This document shows, piece by piece, positions 48,071 through 59,284 of a stretch of 64,000 nt of DNA. A model generated the notes under the pieces. It worked only from the letters and a program-made list of their open reading frames with translations, ran no database searches and was not told where the DNA came from. The number at the start of each line of letters is the position of its first letter. Position 1 is the first letter of the stretch. Location: the NCBI RefSeq assembly GCF_042477335.2, contig NC_091255.1, positions 36,434,501 to 36,498,500 on the forward strand, given 5' to 3'. The position numbers and the translations under genes were made by a program. This stretch comes from Ovis canadensis (lineage: Eukaryota > Chordata > Mammalia > Artiodactyla > Bovidae).

Positions 48071-48867
48071 AGTTCTTGAAGAGAGATTTTTTATTTTTTA
48101 AAGGAGGAATGATGATCAATACCCTGAGTTGTTTGGAAAGCTGAGAAGTGAGGTATCAAGATAGACAAGAGAATAAAGCAGATAGATTCGAAAATGCTGG
48201 AGGGGAAAGGATGTTGCAGGTCATTTAGTAAAATTGAGTGTTATAGATGAAAAGACCCGAGTCCAGAGAAGGGAAGTGACTTGTCTGAGGTCACCTTGGG
48301 GAGGGGTTGGAGAGGGAGATGGGAGGGGGGAGATATTCATTGATTTCCTAGAGAGTGTAGAAAATATTTGAATCAGTTGATAGATTGGGTGAGTAGATAT
48401 TTGCAGCAGGAAGCACTGTCCTCCTTGGGTTGAGCAGGGGAACAGAGAGAACTGAGTTTGAGAAATAATAGGATGCGGGGGATGTAGATGACATCCCAGA
48501 TCCCTGCTGATGGCCTCCTGTGCAGTCCCTTCCCGTCCTGTGCTTTGGGAGAGCCTTGTCCTTCACGTCTGGGCAAGGCCACCTGTCCTCCATCCCCACC
48601 TTCTTGCCTCCCATGCTCAGTCCCTCCCTTTCTCTTCATACCATTTCATTCTCCATCCTTGAGTTCTTCTTCTGAACCTGACTGTCTCAGGTGCTGGGGA
48701 GAGGGCAGCAGAAGAAATCTGAGGAACACGCTCTGATTGAGGCACAGACTAGCTAAATGAAAGGGAAGACATTATATCCAAAGGCATCGCCGTTGGTGCT
48801 TCAGGAAATTTTGGGGAGAGGAGGGCTGGAAGGTCTTCCTAGGTAAGGTGGGACCAGTGTCGAGCTA
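48071..48867. other. Unique-looking sequence
   Basis: Includes a G-rich run near 48317-48332. Frames on both strands show no known domain. Confidence 0.35.
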
Positions 48868-49025
48868 ATAATAAATAATTACAACAGCAGCTATTTATTG
48901 AACACTAATTGTGTGCTTGGCATTCTGCATCCCTTCCTCATTTCATCGTCAACAGCTCCAGGAGGTAGATATTATCTCTGTTTTACAGACTAGGGAACCA
49001 AGGCTTAAGTAACTTTGTTCAAAGC
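48868..49025 (-). repeat. MIR SINE relic
   Basis: GCTATTTATTGAACACTAAT, TGTGCTTGGCATTCTGCATC, TCTGTTTTACAGACTAGGGA: clear antisense MIR. Confidence 0.8.
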
Positions 49026-49029
49026 CAGG

Positions 49030-49190
49030 CTGCTGGGACTTCCTTAGTGGTCTAGTGGCTAGGACTCTGAGCTCTCAATGCAGGGGGGCCAGGTTCGACC
49101 CCTGCTCAGGGAACTAGATCCCGCATGCTGTAACTAAGACCCAATGAAGCCAAATAAAGAAGTATTTTTTTTTAAAAAAAGAAAGAATAA
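49030..49190 (+). mobile_element. CHR-type SINE
   Basis: GGGACTTCCTTAGTGGTCTA head, CAGGTTCGACCCCTGCTCAG box, A-rich tail. Confidence 0.88.
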
Positions 49191-49429
49191 ACAGTATACA
49201 GTGGGAATTAAAAGAAAGTCCAGGGCAGATCCAGGGTTTGAGGCCAGGTCAGCCTGGCTACACAGGCCATACTGTGAACCATCCCGTCCCTGAGAATGTG
49301 CATCCATGGAGGGCGTTCCAGACCTCGAGTGAAGGAGTAGGTGAAGAATTGAGAGCAAGAGTCCCAGCCCTTACGCCTCTACAGAAACACCAATTTAACA
49401 AACAACCAAGGATGAAAATGCCTCCTGAA

Positions 49430-49512
49430 AACTCCAGAATCCAGTTGTATGTGTTAAATATGTACATCTTGTTGGATGTCAATCATACCTCAATAAAGTT
49501 TTTTTTTTTAAA
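49430..49512 (+). repeat. L1-like 3' end scrap
   Basis: ATGTGTTAAATATGTACATC and TCATACCTCAATAAAGTTTT resemble an old L1 3' terminus. Confidence 0.5.
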
Positions 49513-49832
49513 GAATGATGAGGAAACCTGTATGGGAAAGTGACCCCCCTCTAGACTTCCCTCCTCAAAGTGACTGTAACTGGCGCTGCCCCTCCGGCTA
49601 GGAGAGAGGCAGGGGGAGGGGGAGGGCTGGCCCAAGGGGAGCCGACCTCATGAAGCCGCAGTGCCTGACTTCACCCACAGCAGCAGCCCACCCATCTTGA
49701 GGACTGGTGGGGGGTGTCACCAGCTCAGGTGACCCCCACCTCCCCACCTTGGGACAGTGAGTCTATGAGGCGGGGTGACACTTGTGGGCACCTAGGCTTC
49801 CCTCCTGGATTCCCAAGGCTTTATAGCTTCAG

Positions 49833-49847
<15 letters not shown>
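49513..49847. other. Unique-looking GC-rich sequence near RNF222 leader
   Basis: G-rich run GGGGGAGGGGGAGGGC at about 49612-49627, no repeat family recognised. Part of the probable first intron of RNF222. Confidence 0.35.

Positions 49848-49879
<32 letters not shown>
49848..49879. repeat. (AC)16 microsatellite
   Basis: Uninterrupted AC run preceded by a CT run. Likely polymorphic. Confidence 0.95.
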
Positions 49880-49881
<2 letters not shown>

Positions 49882-49944
49882 CTGGCATCAGTGCAGAACT
49901 CCACCAAGTTCCTTCCCTGCCCCCAGCCTGGCCCCCAGACTCAC

Positions 49945-50100
49945 TTTGGCTGGGACCAGGGCGAGCAGCATCCACCTCTCCACCCGCTGGCCTCTACGGA
50001 GCAGATCTGAGCCACCCAGAAGCGCTGGGCGGGCGGCACGTCCTCCTGCTGCTGTTACTGTGACAGCTGCCGCCGCCGCCCGCCACCGCCGAGGCATTTG
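49945..50100 (-). promoter_or_regulatory. RNF222: Candidate RNF222 leader exon and promoter
   Basis: On the reverse strand a GC-rich block with CGGCGG repeats (about 50030-50095) runs into a strong donor AAA/GTGAGT at 49943-49944. Its distance from the coding exon (about 5 kb) matches the size of the human gene as I know it, and the coding exon needs an upstream leader. Inference only; no transcript evidence is visible. Confidence 0.45.
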
Positions 50101-50109
50101 CTAATGACT

Positions 50110-50856
50110 GAGCAGGTCTGGAGGCCAGCGCCGGGAAGTGAATGTCGCCCAACCCGTTTGAGGCCAGGAGGCTTTGGCGTTGCCCAGAGGTTTGGCCCCT
50201 GTTGGAGTCAGGTGATCCTGATGAAGATGCTCAGAGAGGAGGGTTCCCCCGCCCGAGGAGGAGTCCAGGGATGGGCGCTGGAGACAAGCAGAGGGTCTCA
50301 GTATGGGAGCAGTGACCCAGGACCCATCCCCGAAGATGAGTCTCCACGTCCTTCCAATAATGAAAAAGTCATACAGTCCTCCAGCCTCCAGAGTTCATTT
50401 TGGTGATCCTCCTGTTGCTTCCTGCTCCCTTGCCATGACAGGGCACAGGGTGAAGGGCTCAGATCAGCCTCAGTAACTCTTTGTCACCCAAGGTCATACA
50501 CAGATATTTGGGTGATGTGCTTATATACACTTGTCCTTCATCTCACACTCAGAGGGTCTCCAAGCTCCAAAGATCAAACACCACAGAGATAAAGACGGAG
50601 GCAGAATAAAACCAATAAAGGAGAACTGTCCCTGATACCACATGAAACAGAAGTAAGTTTCAGAACAGTCTGTGTGACTCTGTTTATGGAAATGATAATA
50701 TATGATCGTTTTTATAGAGGACAAATCTGGAAGTAGACACATCCAACTTGTTAGTGGTTATCACTGGAGAAACTTTCTGACTCATACATTCCTGTGATCC
50801 TTGAATGTATATTTCTTTCATGATCAGAAAAAAAATAAGAATAAGGCAGGAGTTGG
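50110..50856. other. Intergenic upstream of RNF222
   Basis: No gene or firm repeat recognised. Confidence 0.35.
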
Positions 50857-51025
50857 GACTTCCCCGGTGGCCCAGTGGTTAAGAATCTGCCTTGAAATGC
50901 AGACTGGGGCTTTCCTGGCTGTCCAGTGGCTAGGACTCTGGGCTCTCACTGCCACGGGCCCATGTTCAGTCCTTGCTGGGGGACCTAAGATGTCACAAGC
51001 TGTGCTTTGCGGCCAAGAAAAAAGA
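50857..51025 (+). mobile_element. Two joined CHR-type SINE heads
   Basis: A first head (GGGACTTCCCCGGTGGCCCA) runs about 50 bases to GAAATGCAG, then a second SINE head (GGGGCTTTCCTGGCTGTCCA) continues to the usual 3' end. Either SINE-into-SINE insertion or recombination. Confidence 0.8.
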
Positions 51026-51084
51026 TTATATTACCTACTCTATAGGATTGTGATGATGATTAAATAAATAGATACAAATAATGT

Positions 51085-51325
51085 GCCTGAACCTACAAGA
51101 TGGGAGGAAATATTTGCAAATGCTATGACTGATAAGGGATTAATATCCTACATATGTAAACAGCTCATACAACCCAACATCACACACACATACACACACA
51201 CAAACCCGATTAGAAAATGGGCAGAAGAACTGAATATTTTTCCTAAGAAGAAATGCAAATTGGCCAAGAGGCTCACAAAAAGATGTTCAGCATCAATAAT
51301 CATCAGGGAAATGCAAATCAAGTGT
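51085..51325 (+). repeat. L1 ORF2 relic, sense
   Basis: AGAAAATGGGCAGAAGAACT, AAGAGGCTCACAAAAAGATG and AGGGAAATGCAAATCAAG are standard L1 ORF2 text; a CA-rich run lies at 51180-51204. Confidence 0.8.
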
Positions 51326-52200
51326 CCACTCAGCCCATTGCAGGCTGCCCTGTTTGGCTCCAGGCAGATCAGGGGCTACCCGGGGGATTCAGTTCATTCC
51401 TGCCCCCGTAAGTTTCCTGGACTCACCTTCTCCTGCCAGGCTGCCCACACCTCTGAAATCTTAGTCTAACTTGTTCTCTACGGCCGACCCCCCGGCTCTC
51501 CTTCTATCCTTACATAGCCTGGGGGTGCTGATACTCTGGGGAAACCTGGGGCCTTTGAGCAGAAAACAGGCCCTGCCAGGGCACCCGGCTTGGAAGGTGG
51601 ACAGGTGCTGCTTTCATTCCCAAGCCCCCTACCCCCGGCCCTCAGCCCCCTCTGTCCAACCTACACTGAAGCAGCCACAGAACATCTTCACGGGTGTTCC
51701 TCCTCATGCCTTCCCTCCCTCTAAAGACTTCCGTGGCTCCCCACTGCCCTCGGTACAAGGCCCACCCTCCTCAGTCTGCACATGAGGCCCACACTACCTT
51801 TCCCACATGGTTTTCTGGACAGCCCCCTTGCCCTGGGCCACCTCAAGCCACGCAGCATAGCCACAGTGCTGGCTTCTAGTTCAGATCCCTTGAGGCCTTG
51901 GGCTTCTGGGGCTCTGTGATTTTTTCCGGCTTTTTTTTTTCCTGGCTGTAATGCCTTTCTTCCTCATCACTTCCCCGCTGGCATCTTTATCTTTTAAGAC
52001 CCTGAAGGAGGAGTTCCTAACTCATCTCTGTTGACTGTAGCATAGGGTCTTGTGTCTGGCGATAGTGTTTAATAAGTCAGTGTTTGTGAAATGAATAAAT
52101 CCAACTTCTCAAGCCTAGCTTATGTGCATGAGGGGTGTGTGTGTGTATGCACGCGCTTTTCCTGCACAGGAGCGTGTGAAGTTCAGACAATGAAGTCATT
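51326..52200. other. Unique-looking intergenic sequence
   Basis: C-rich, no domain in any frame. Around 51900-52070 an L2-like scrap is possible (GTTTAATAAGTCAGTGTTTG). Confidence 0.35.
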
Positions 52201-52214
52201 CTACCTTCTATTCT

Positions 52215-52515
52215 TTTTTTTTTTTAATAGTTTTATTTATTTATTGGCTGCACAGCGTCCTCCTTGCTGCCTGGGCCTTTCTCTGGTTGCACAGAGTGGG
52301 GGCTGCTCTAGTTGCAGGGCCCGGGCTTCTTGTTGCTGCGGCTTCTCTTGTTGCAGAGCACAGGCTCTAGGGCACAGGGTCAATAGTTGTGGTGCACAGG
52401 CTTGGGCTTAGTAGCTCCATGACATGTGGGATCTTCCTGCACCAGGTATAGAACCAGTATCTCCTGCATTGGCAGGCAGGCAGATTCTTTATCACTGAGC
52501 CACCAGGGAAAGCCC
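52215..52515 (-). mobile_element. CHR-type SINE, long form
   Basis: GGCTGCACAGCGTCCTCCTT, GCTGCGGCTTCTCTTGTTGC, GAGCCACCAGGGAAAGCCC. The exact 14-base duplication CTACCTTCTATTCT is at 52201-52214 and 52516-52529. Confidence 0.93.
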
Positions 52516-52529
52516 CTACCTTCTATTCT

Positions 52530-53800
52530 AATGGCTTTTGGAATCCACACCAAAATTCTCCCCACCCCCTCAAGTCACAATAGATTGAGAACTTTCGTCT
52601 GGCTGGAGATGGGAGGATGAGCCCACCACTGGGTTAGAGCCTTACTTAGCCACTGTACACCAATGTTGTCTTTGAAAAAGCCTGATCTCTGGCAGATTCT
52701 CCAGGAGGTGAGTCTGGGAAGGGGAGGGAAGATGGGCTAGGAAAGAAGGAGGGACAAGTGATGGAATCTGAGGCTTTTAAAGAAGAAATCCCCCCGGGAA
52801 AACAATCCAGTGGTTTGTTTTGGTAATTTTTGCCACATCAAAGTACTGCATGTACAACTGTTGATTTTTCTTAAAAACAAAAATAACAAATAGGAGCCAT
52901 ATTTTAAACATAAATATTTACTCTCACCTCATTCTGAGCATCCATACTGTGAAATCACAGGTCTGATGTTCTAATCATATTTTAATGAACAGCAATATGA
53001 ATACATAATAAGCAAAAAAAAGATTCACTTGGGTACCACCGGAAGCGGTGGCGTGCATAGGCCTCTGAACACGCTGATCTGAGACGTGCACGGAGCTTTG
53101 CACACCCTGATCTGAAACGTATGAATGGGGATGAGGACCCTGGGAGCTACAGAGGCTCAGGATGGTCTCAGAGCTGAAAGGGTCCACTTCAGGACTCTTG
53201 AAGGCTGAGCCCAAGGCTGGTTTCAGTGCTTGAGAGCCCACTGGCCGGGAAGCCACAGAGTGGGATGAACCAAAGGAATCCTGCGCAAAAGAGAAAACTA
53301 GCTTGGACTTGAGGATGAACCTGGCAAGAACCGACGGTGGCTCGAGGGTACTGCGGGCTGCGGGAGGAGGCCGAAGGGAGCAGGGGTGGGGCACCGGGCG
53401 AGCAGGAAGGCTGAGTCACGTCCCAGTCGCGTACGAGCCGGCGTGGATTGCGTCCTGCAGCTAACTCACCTGGGCTGCGTGCGTCCCCGCCCCATTCCCT
53501 GCACCGTCGTAAAGCGCCAGCCGCAGGGGCAGAGATGCTCTGGGACAGGTGGGGGAAGGGAAGCTAAAGAGCAGGGAAGATTTGTTCGCCGGGCGGTTCG
53601 TGGAAGGGAAACTTCGCACTTCCTAGGGGGTGGCAGCTGTAGGAGAAAGACTGTTTGAAATTAGCCCTTTGTTGGAGGATTTTCTCAGCCTTCACTCTTC
53701 ATCCGGAGCTGAATGCCTCACTGACAGCTGAGAGTGCTCAGTGCTTGAGACAGGTAAGGCCAGGGTCAGGGAGGAAAAAAATCAGGAATCAGGAGAGGAA
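52530..53800. other. Intergenic with a moderately CpG-rich patch
   Basis: Between about 53330 and 53610 CG dinucleotides rise (for example CAGTCGCGTACGAGCCGGCG). A plus-strand donor-like GACAG/GTAAGG is at 53751-53753. The reverse-strand frame at 52975-53394 begins with GTG and has no known domain. A minor promoter or the edge of an upstream alternative exon is possible; nothing firmer. Confidence 0.35.
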
Positions 53801-54330
53801 AAAAAATGTTCTTTTGTAAATAAAAATAGTGCTTCGTGTTGAAAAAAAGTGGAAATTTCATAAAAAGCACACATGAAAACATCAGCTTTATGCCACCTCT
53901 ACAGATAAATATTATAAATATTTTTGTTTATTCTTTCAGCTCCTATATATATAGCTATGCTAAAAATAATTATATATTATGTATAATTATAGCATGTAAT
54001 GATTTTAGAATAAGTGGAATCACACTGAATAAACACTTTTAGGACCTGACTTTTTCAGCACCTGAAAACTTTATTTTCTTTTACACCCTTATTTTTAATG
54101 GATTGTTGTTCAGTTTCTGAGTTGTATCCGACTCTTTTGGACCCAATGGACTGCAGCATATCAGGTTTTCCTGTCCTTCACTATCTCTTGGAGTTTGCTC
54201 AAACTCATGTCCATTGAGTCGATGATATAGTCATTTATTTAATTAATGTATCTATCGATTGACATTTAAGTTTCCAATTTCCCCCTATTATAAAATTTTC
54301 TGTAATGTGTTTTTTTAATTGCAAAATCTT
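53801..54330. repeat. AT-rich L1-like relic
   Basis: ATCAGCTTTATGCCACCTCT, AAGTGGAATCACACTGAATA and TTGACATTTAAGTTTCCAAT suggest antisense L1M 3' UTR. A BovB-tail piece is inserted at 54105-54235. Confidence 0.4.
54105..54235 (-). mobile_element. BovB 3' tail fragment
   Basis: TTGTTGTTCAGTTTCTGAGT, ATGGACTGCAGCATATCAGG, CTCATGTCCATTGAGTCGAT, antisense. Confidence 0.85.
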
Positions 54331-54699
54331 GGTGTTATTTCCTTTATCAAACCTAAAAATAAACAGCCAATTATATTGCTAGCAAATAAAAAGTTTTTGT
54401 TTTCTTTTTTCCAGAATAGTAGAGAAATTGCAATTTGGGGCAAGAAAGCTATAGCAAAAGTCATAGGCAAGTCCAACAAAGGAGAGGAATGTTACTTTGT
54501 AGAGCAAAAGGAGGCAGTTGGAGTTAATATGAAGAAAGTCCACTGGGGGAAAAGGAGAGTTCAGGCTGGAGGGCACTTCCCATTGGCTGGTCTGGTTGCT
54601 GGGTGAGAAAAATTCTTCCTTTTGGGGTCTGTAATTGATGTGGAGTGGTAGCATGTGAGAGTTCTCCCTTCTGGCCACCCAACTTCATTTAATTTAATT
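54331..54699. other. Unassigned sequence
   Basis: A plus-strand frame at 54319-54606 lacks any domain I recognise. The text has the look of an old repeat but I cannot place it. Confidence 0.3.
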
Positions 54700-54828
54700 A
54701 ATTAATTTAATAGCTTTTGGCCACACCACAGGGCATGCAGGATCTTGGTTCCCTGATTAGGGATCCACCCCATGCCCCTTGTAGTGGAAGTGGGGAGTCT
54801 TAACCACTGGACCAGCAGGGAAGTCCCT
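54700..54828 (-). mobile_element. CHR-type SINE
   Basis: GCTTTTGGCCACACCACAGG and GACCAGCAGGGAAGTCCC, antisense, after an AATT-rich tail. Confidence 0.88.
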
Positions 54829-54844
54829 CAGCTTCATTTTAAAT

Positions 54845-54925
54845 GGGAATTCCCTGGCAGTCCAAAGGTTAGGACCCGAGTTTTTACTGCTGAGGCCTTG
54901 CAGGCCAGCCAAAAAAAAAAAAAGA
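54845..54925 (+). mobile_element. CHR-type SINE, shortened
   Basis: GGGAATTCCCTGGCAGTCCA head, then GCAGGCCAGCC and an A tail, with the middle missing. Confidence 0.75.
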
Positions 54926-55269
54926 GGTTTCCTTTCTTCTGTTTCACACTTTAAATAATTATTAGAAATGGAATGGAGGAGTCAAAGTATAATATAATTT
55001 TAAAGACATGGTAAAAATTGTCAAATTCCCTTTCATAAACTGTGCCAATTTAAACTTCCTCCAGTAGCATATGAAATTGCCTTGTCTCACCCACCTTGCT
55101 TGGGTATTATTATAAATTGGTGTTTACCCCACTCTCCCCAGTACGTTCAAGAAAGTAGATGGAGAACTAGAAACAATTTTTTTTAAAGAACTAAGTGGAA
55201 ATTCTAGAATCAAAAAATACAATTCCTTAAAAAAACCACAACTCTATAGATGGGTTTAACAACAGGTTA

Positions 55270-55408
55270 CTATTATTATTGTTGTGTTGATTATTTTTTG
55301 GCCACATTGTGTGTCTTGTGAGATCTTAGTTCCCCAACCAGGGATTGAATCTGTGTCACAGCAGTGAAAGCGCTGAATCCCAACCACTGGACTGCCAGGG
55401 AATTCCCA
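55270..55408 (-). mobile_element. CHR-type SINE in L1M
   Basis: TTTTTGGCCACATTGTGTGT, CCAACCAGGGATTGAATCTG, GGACTGCCAGGGAATTCCC, antisense. Confidence 0.87.
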
Positions 55409-55957
55409 GGTTAGATATAACAGAAGACAGGATTAGTAAACTGAAAGCTAAGTGGGCAGAAAATACTCAGGCTGAAGGATGGGACTGGGGTTGGGGGGAA
55501 GATGGAAAATACAGAAAAGAGCATAAGAGAATATGGAATGTGATGTAAAGGTCTAAATACATTTAAAAGAGTGACTTGTTCAGAAGCAATAGATGAAGAG
55601 TTATGGATCACAAATTTTACAATATTAGTAAAAAACATTCAACCACAAATTCAAGAAACTCTACAAATCTCCAGCAAAATACATACCACTCCCCCCCCAA
55701 AAAAATCGCTACCTGACCGCACTGTAGTAAAACTTCTGAAAACCAAAGTCAAAGATAATTTTGAAAAATTGTCTGAGAAGAAAAGACACATCACCTTCAG
55801 AGAAGCAAAATAGTACATCTGATTTCCAAGATAAATGGTGCAATCCAAGAGAGGGTGCATGCCAAGACTACATGCTAGAACCTTTTAAGGACTGAAAGAA
55901 AATAGCTGCCAACCTAGAATTTTATTCAGAGAAAAGTATTCTTAAAAAATATAGGTG

Positions 55958-56085
55958 GAGGGACTTCCTTGGTGGTCCAGTGGTTAAGACTGTGCACTTC
56001 CAATGCAGGGGGCGGGGTTTGATCCCTGTTCAAGGGAACTAAGATCCCACATGCAGGGTGGCTTGGCCAAAAAAAAAAAAAAGAA
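55958..56085 (+). mobile_element. CHR-type SINE in L1M
   Basis: GGGACTTCCTTGGTGGTCCA head, GGGTTTGATCCCTGTTCAAG box, GGCTTGGCC then A tail. Confidence 0.9.
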
Positions 56086-56560
56086 GGTGGAATGAAGTTT
56101 ACAGATGAAAATAGAATTCACTGCTGAAAGAGCTTCACTAAAAGTCCCGAAATAAACAAATGAAACTACTAAATAATGTTCTTTTTTTATTTTTAATTTT
56201 TATTGGGGGTAGAGGACGTTCTTTAGGCAGAATGAAAATGATACCCGTGGAAGCAAAATCATACAGGAATGAATGAATGACGGGAGGTAAATGAGTGGGG
56301 AAAATACATGAGTATTGATTGCATAAAATAAAAATAATATCTTTAGAGTTTAAAAATTCATAAAAATTAAAATACTTGATGAAAATAGAAAGCAGGAGGA
56401 GGATAAATGGAGTTAAATTGTAATCTTGCATTATTCTGGGAGTGGGATTGCTTGATAACCATTAAAATGATAATGAAGCACTAAAAATAATAAAAGTATA
56501 ATTAGGATAATGGAAAAAGCAATAATTTTAAAAATCTAATTCAAAAGAAGAAAGGTTTAA

Positions 56561-57364
56561 AATAGGGACACTTTTTAAAAATGTCTTTGACTAATGGCAT
56601 TTCTTCCATTATGAGCTTACCTATATCTTTTGCATAATACTCTATTTAGATATTTTCCTTCTGTGATTGATTTTAGATAGATATAAACAGAGGTAAATAG
56701 AAATATGTCCATGTGAATGTCCACGTGAATATGTCCATGTGAATTCTTTCTTATACAGATCAGTTTAAAATCTTTATGCCTTGTTTGTAACTCTAAGGTC
56801 TTGGTTCCTCCACTTGCTTTGATGTTACTGAAAACAGAAATGGTCACGTCTTAGGCTTTGCACCCCTGATGAGCTGAACTGTATTGAGGTCAGGGAGTAA
56901 GCAAACATGAAGTGCGGTACTGCTGTCATTTAGCCAGCAAGGAGTTATCTGAATCAGTGATAAGAATAACGAATGGTGAGTGTTGAAGGGTAAAGAAGGA
57001 AGAGAAATAAACTGCTGGGAAAAACTACAGAAGTCCCCAAGAGAAGGTTTAGCCCCTGCAGACAAGTAGCTGCCTCTCTGGGACAGGATGCCCGGAGCAG
57101 AAACGTGTGCTGCATAGCTTAGCATGACCAGAAGGTGGCGCTCTAAAGCCATCCTATTGCTCTCTGAACTTCCAAAGTTGAGATTTTGCGTGAGGACTTA
57201 GAAAGCGGAAACTGAGGCGAGAGGAGCCCCAGAGCCCTAAATTTTTGTCTCTGTTCTTTCTCTAGAGGCAAAACCCCCAAGATCTAGAGCCCTGCGGGGT
57301 TCTTTGTCTATGCTTACTTTGCTTGTGGGTCCGTGTCTTGTGCTACCCATTCAATTCAATTTAG
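56561..57364. other. Unique-looking intergenic sequence
   Basis: Contains a small tandem run of three (ATGTCCATGTGAAT)-like units at about 56704-56745. No gene supported. Confidence 0.4.
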
Positions 57365-57525
57365 ACCAAGGCTCAAATCTTGATGAGCAAACCAATCACC
57401 TGGTTCTCTTGTGAAAATGCAAATTCTAATTTAGTGGGACTGGGGTGGGGCCTGAGGCTCTGCATTTCTAATCAGCCCTCTGGTGATGACTCAGGCTCAG
57501 TAGTTCCAAAACTTTGAACAGGCTA
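57365..57525. repeat. MER5-type hAT DNA transposon relic
   Basis: AACCAATCACCTGGTTCTCT, GGGGTGGGGCCTGAGGCTCT and TCTGCATTTCTAATCAGCCC are MER5A/B landmarks. Nonautonomous Charlie-related element, old. Confidence 0.75.
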
Positions 57526-57589
57526 ACTACAAAACTCCCTTCTCTGTGAGACATGGAGGTGGGAGAGTGTATAGCTTCCTGGAATAAAA

Positions 57590-57905
57590 TCCCACTGAAA
57601 TGCCTGCAAGTTAAAGTTGGGCCAGTTGTGTGACCTCTTTGGGGCTCAGTTTCCTCATCTGTAAAATGGGAATAGCAACAGCCTTTACTTGGAGAGTTAT
57701 TTGAGGGTTAAAGCAGGATATTATATGTAAATCACTTAGCACACAGGAATTCTCTGGTCAGTGGTTAGGATGCACCGATTCCACTGCAGAGGGTGTGGGT
57801 GCAATCCCTGTTGGGGGAAGTAAGAGTCCATGAACTGTGCATTGCGGCCAAAACAAAACATACTGAGCACAGAGCCTGGCACCCAGTAAGCTTCAACAAG
57901 GCCTG
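57590..57905 (+). repeat. MIR SINE relic, split by a SINE
   Basis: CAGTTTCCTCATCTGTAAAA and TGGGAATAGCAACAGC on the left of the CHR SINE; CAGAGCCTGGCACCCAGTAA resumes on the right. Confidence 0.85.
57742..57862 (+). mobile_element. CHR-type SINE inside MIR
   Basis: GGAATTCTCTGGTCAGTGGT head and CATGAACTGTGCATTGCGGC 3' part. Confidence 0.8.
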
Positions 57906-57983
57906 GGGTATACTAAGAGAAATGTGGAGGTGGGCAGACTTGGTGGGGTGGTAAGTTGGAGGGAACAAGAGGTGAGGGGCAAG

Positions 57984-58845
57984 GACTTCCCTGCTAGTCC
58001 AGTGGTTAAGAATTCTTGCAATGCTAGGGAACAGGGCTTGATCTGTCACTTCATGGCAAATAGATGGGGAAACAGTGGAAACAGTGACAAACTTCCTTTT
58101 TCTTGGGCTCCAAAATCACTGCAGATGGTGACTGCAGCTACTAAATTAAAAGACGCTTGCTCCTTGGAAGAAAAGCTATGACAAATCTAGACAGCATATT
58201 AAAAAGCAGACATTACTTTGCCAACAAAGGTCCGTCTAGTCAATGCTATGGTTTTTCCAGTAGTCATGTATGGATGTGAGAGTTGGAACATAAAGAATGC
58301 TGAACGCTGAAGAAATGATACTTTTGAACTGTGGTGTTGGAGAAGACTCTTGAGAGTTCCTTGGACTGCAAAGAGATCCAACCAATCCATCCTAAAGGAA
58401 AGCAATCCTGAATATTCATTGGAAGGACTGATGCTGAAGCTGAAGCTTCAATAGTTTGGCCACCTGATGTGAAGAGCTGACTCACTGGAAAAGACCCAGA
58501 TGCTGGGAAAGATTGAAGGCAGGAGGAGAAGGGGATGACAGAGGACAAGATGGCTGGATGGGATCACTGACTCAATGGACATGAGTTTGAGCAAGCTCCG
58601 GGAGATGGTGAAGGACAAGGAAGCCTGGTATGCTGCAGTTCTTGAGGTCGCAAAGAGTTGGACATGACTAAGTGACTGAACAACAACAGGGAACTAAGAT
58701 CCCACATGCCATGGAGGAACTAAGATCCCACATGCCATGGAGCAACTAAGCCTGTGAGCCACAGCTGAGAATCCTTGCACCATAATGAAAGATCCCATGT
58801 GCTGCAACTAAGACCCGATTCAACCAAAAAAAAAAAAAAAGTTAT
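57984..58845 (+). mobile_element. CHR-type SINE split by a BovB insertion
   Basis: The head (GACTTCCCTGCTAGTCCAGT, 57984-58045) stops inside the box-B-like GCTTGATC. The rest resumes after the BovB at about 58690 with AGGGAACTAAGATCCCACAT and runs to an A tail. A 31-base unit (about GAACTAAGATCCCACATGCC plus ATGGAG) is repeated at 58691-58745. Confidence 0.85.
58046..58690 (+). mobile_element. BovB LINE 3' fragment inside SINE
   Basis: From GGCAAATAGATGGGGAAACA to GACTAAGTGACTGAACAACA, 5'-truncated, sense. Frames are broken. Confidence 0.92.
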
Positions 58846-59273
58846 TAAGAAAAAGGTGAGGGGCGATCCTTAAGAAGATGTCATCTCAGCTATCAAGATA
58901 TCTGTCATCTGAAAAAAAGGGGACCAGGGAGCTGAGGACAGAAAGCCAGTTGGAGGGCTGGTCTCCCAATCAGGTGGCAAACCTTAGGCTGCTTTTGAGG
59001 GAGATTTAAGTATTTTGCAAGCTACCCAAGCTTTCTTCTAGAGATGAGAGCAGGAAGCAGGATTTCCAGGCAGCTCAAGCTACAGCATTCAGCATCTTCC
59101 CCCACTTCACATCTTTAGTGCTTTTAGGGATTTGAGAGGAACTAAGAGGAGCCAAGGATCACCCAGGTCCTGCCTTCCTGCAAGGCTTTGCCACAGCCTG
59201 CACAACTGTTGCTATGGCGACCTCAGCCCAGGTGCAGGAGTTTACCAGAATGCTTTAAATAGGATGGTGTTAC
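58846..59273. other. Unique-looking intergenic sequence
   Basis: Precedes the target duplication of the UBE2B retrocopy. No gene seen. Confidence 0.4.
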
Positions 59274-59284
59274 CATAGCATCTT

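Larger units (their letters stand above)
55140..56560 (+). repeat. Old L1 (L1M-type) 5' half, broken by SINEs
   Basis: GTGGAAATTCTAGAATCAAA, ATGGGTTTAACAACAGGTTA, GTAAAACTTCTGAAAACCAA, GCTGCCAACCTAGAATTTTA and CAGAATGAAAATGATACCCG appear in L1 order. Two CHR SINEs interrupt it (55270-55408 and 55958-56085). Confidence 0.65.

Noticed and set aside
52975-53394. Reverse-strand frame of 139 codons in a CpG-rich patch
   Set aside because: It begins with GTG, shows no domain and lacks splice or promoter support.
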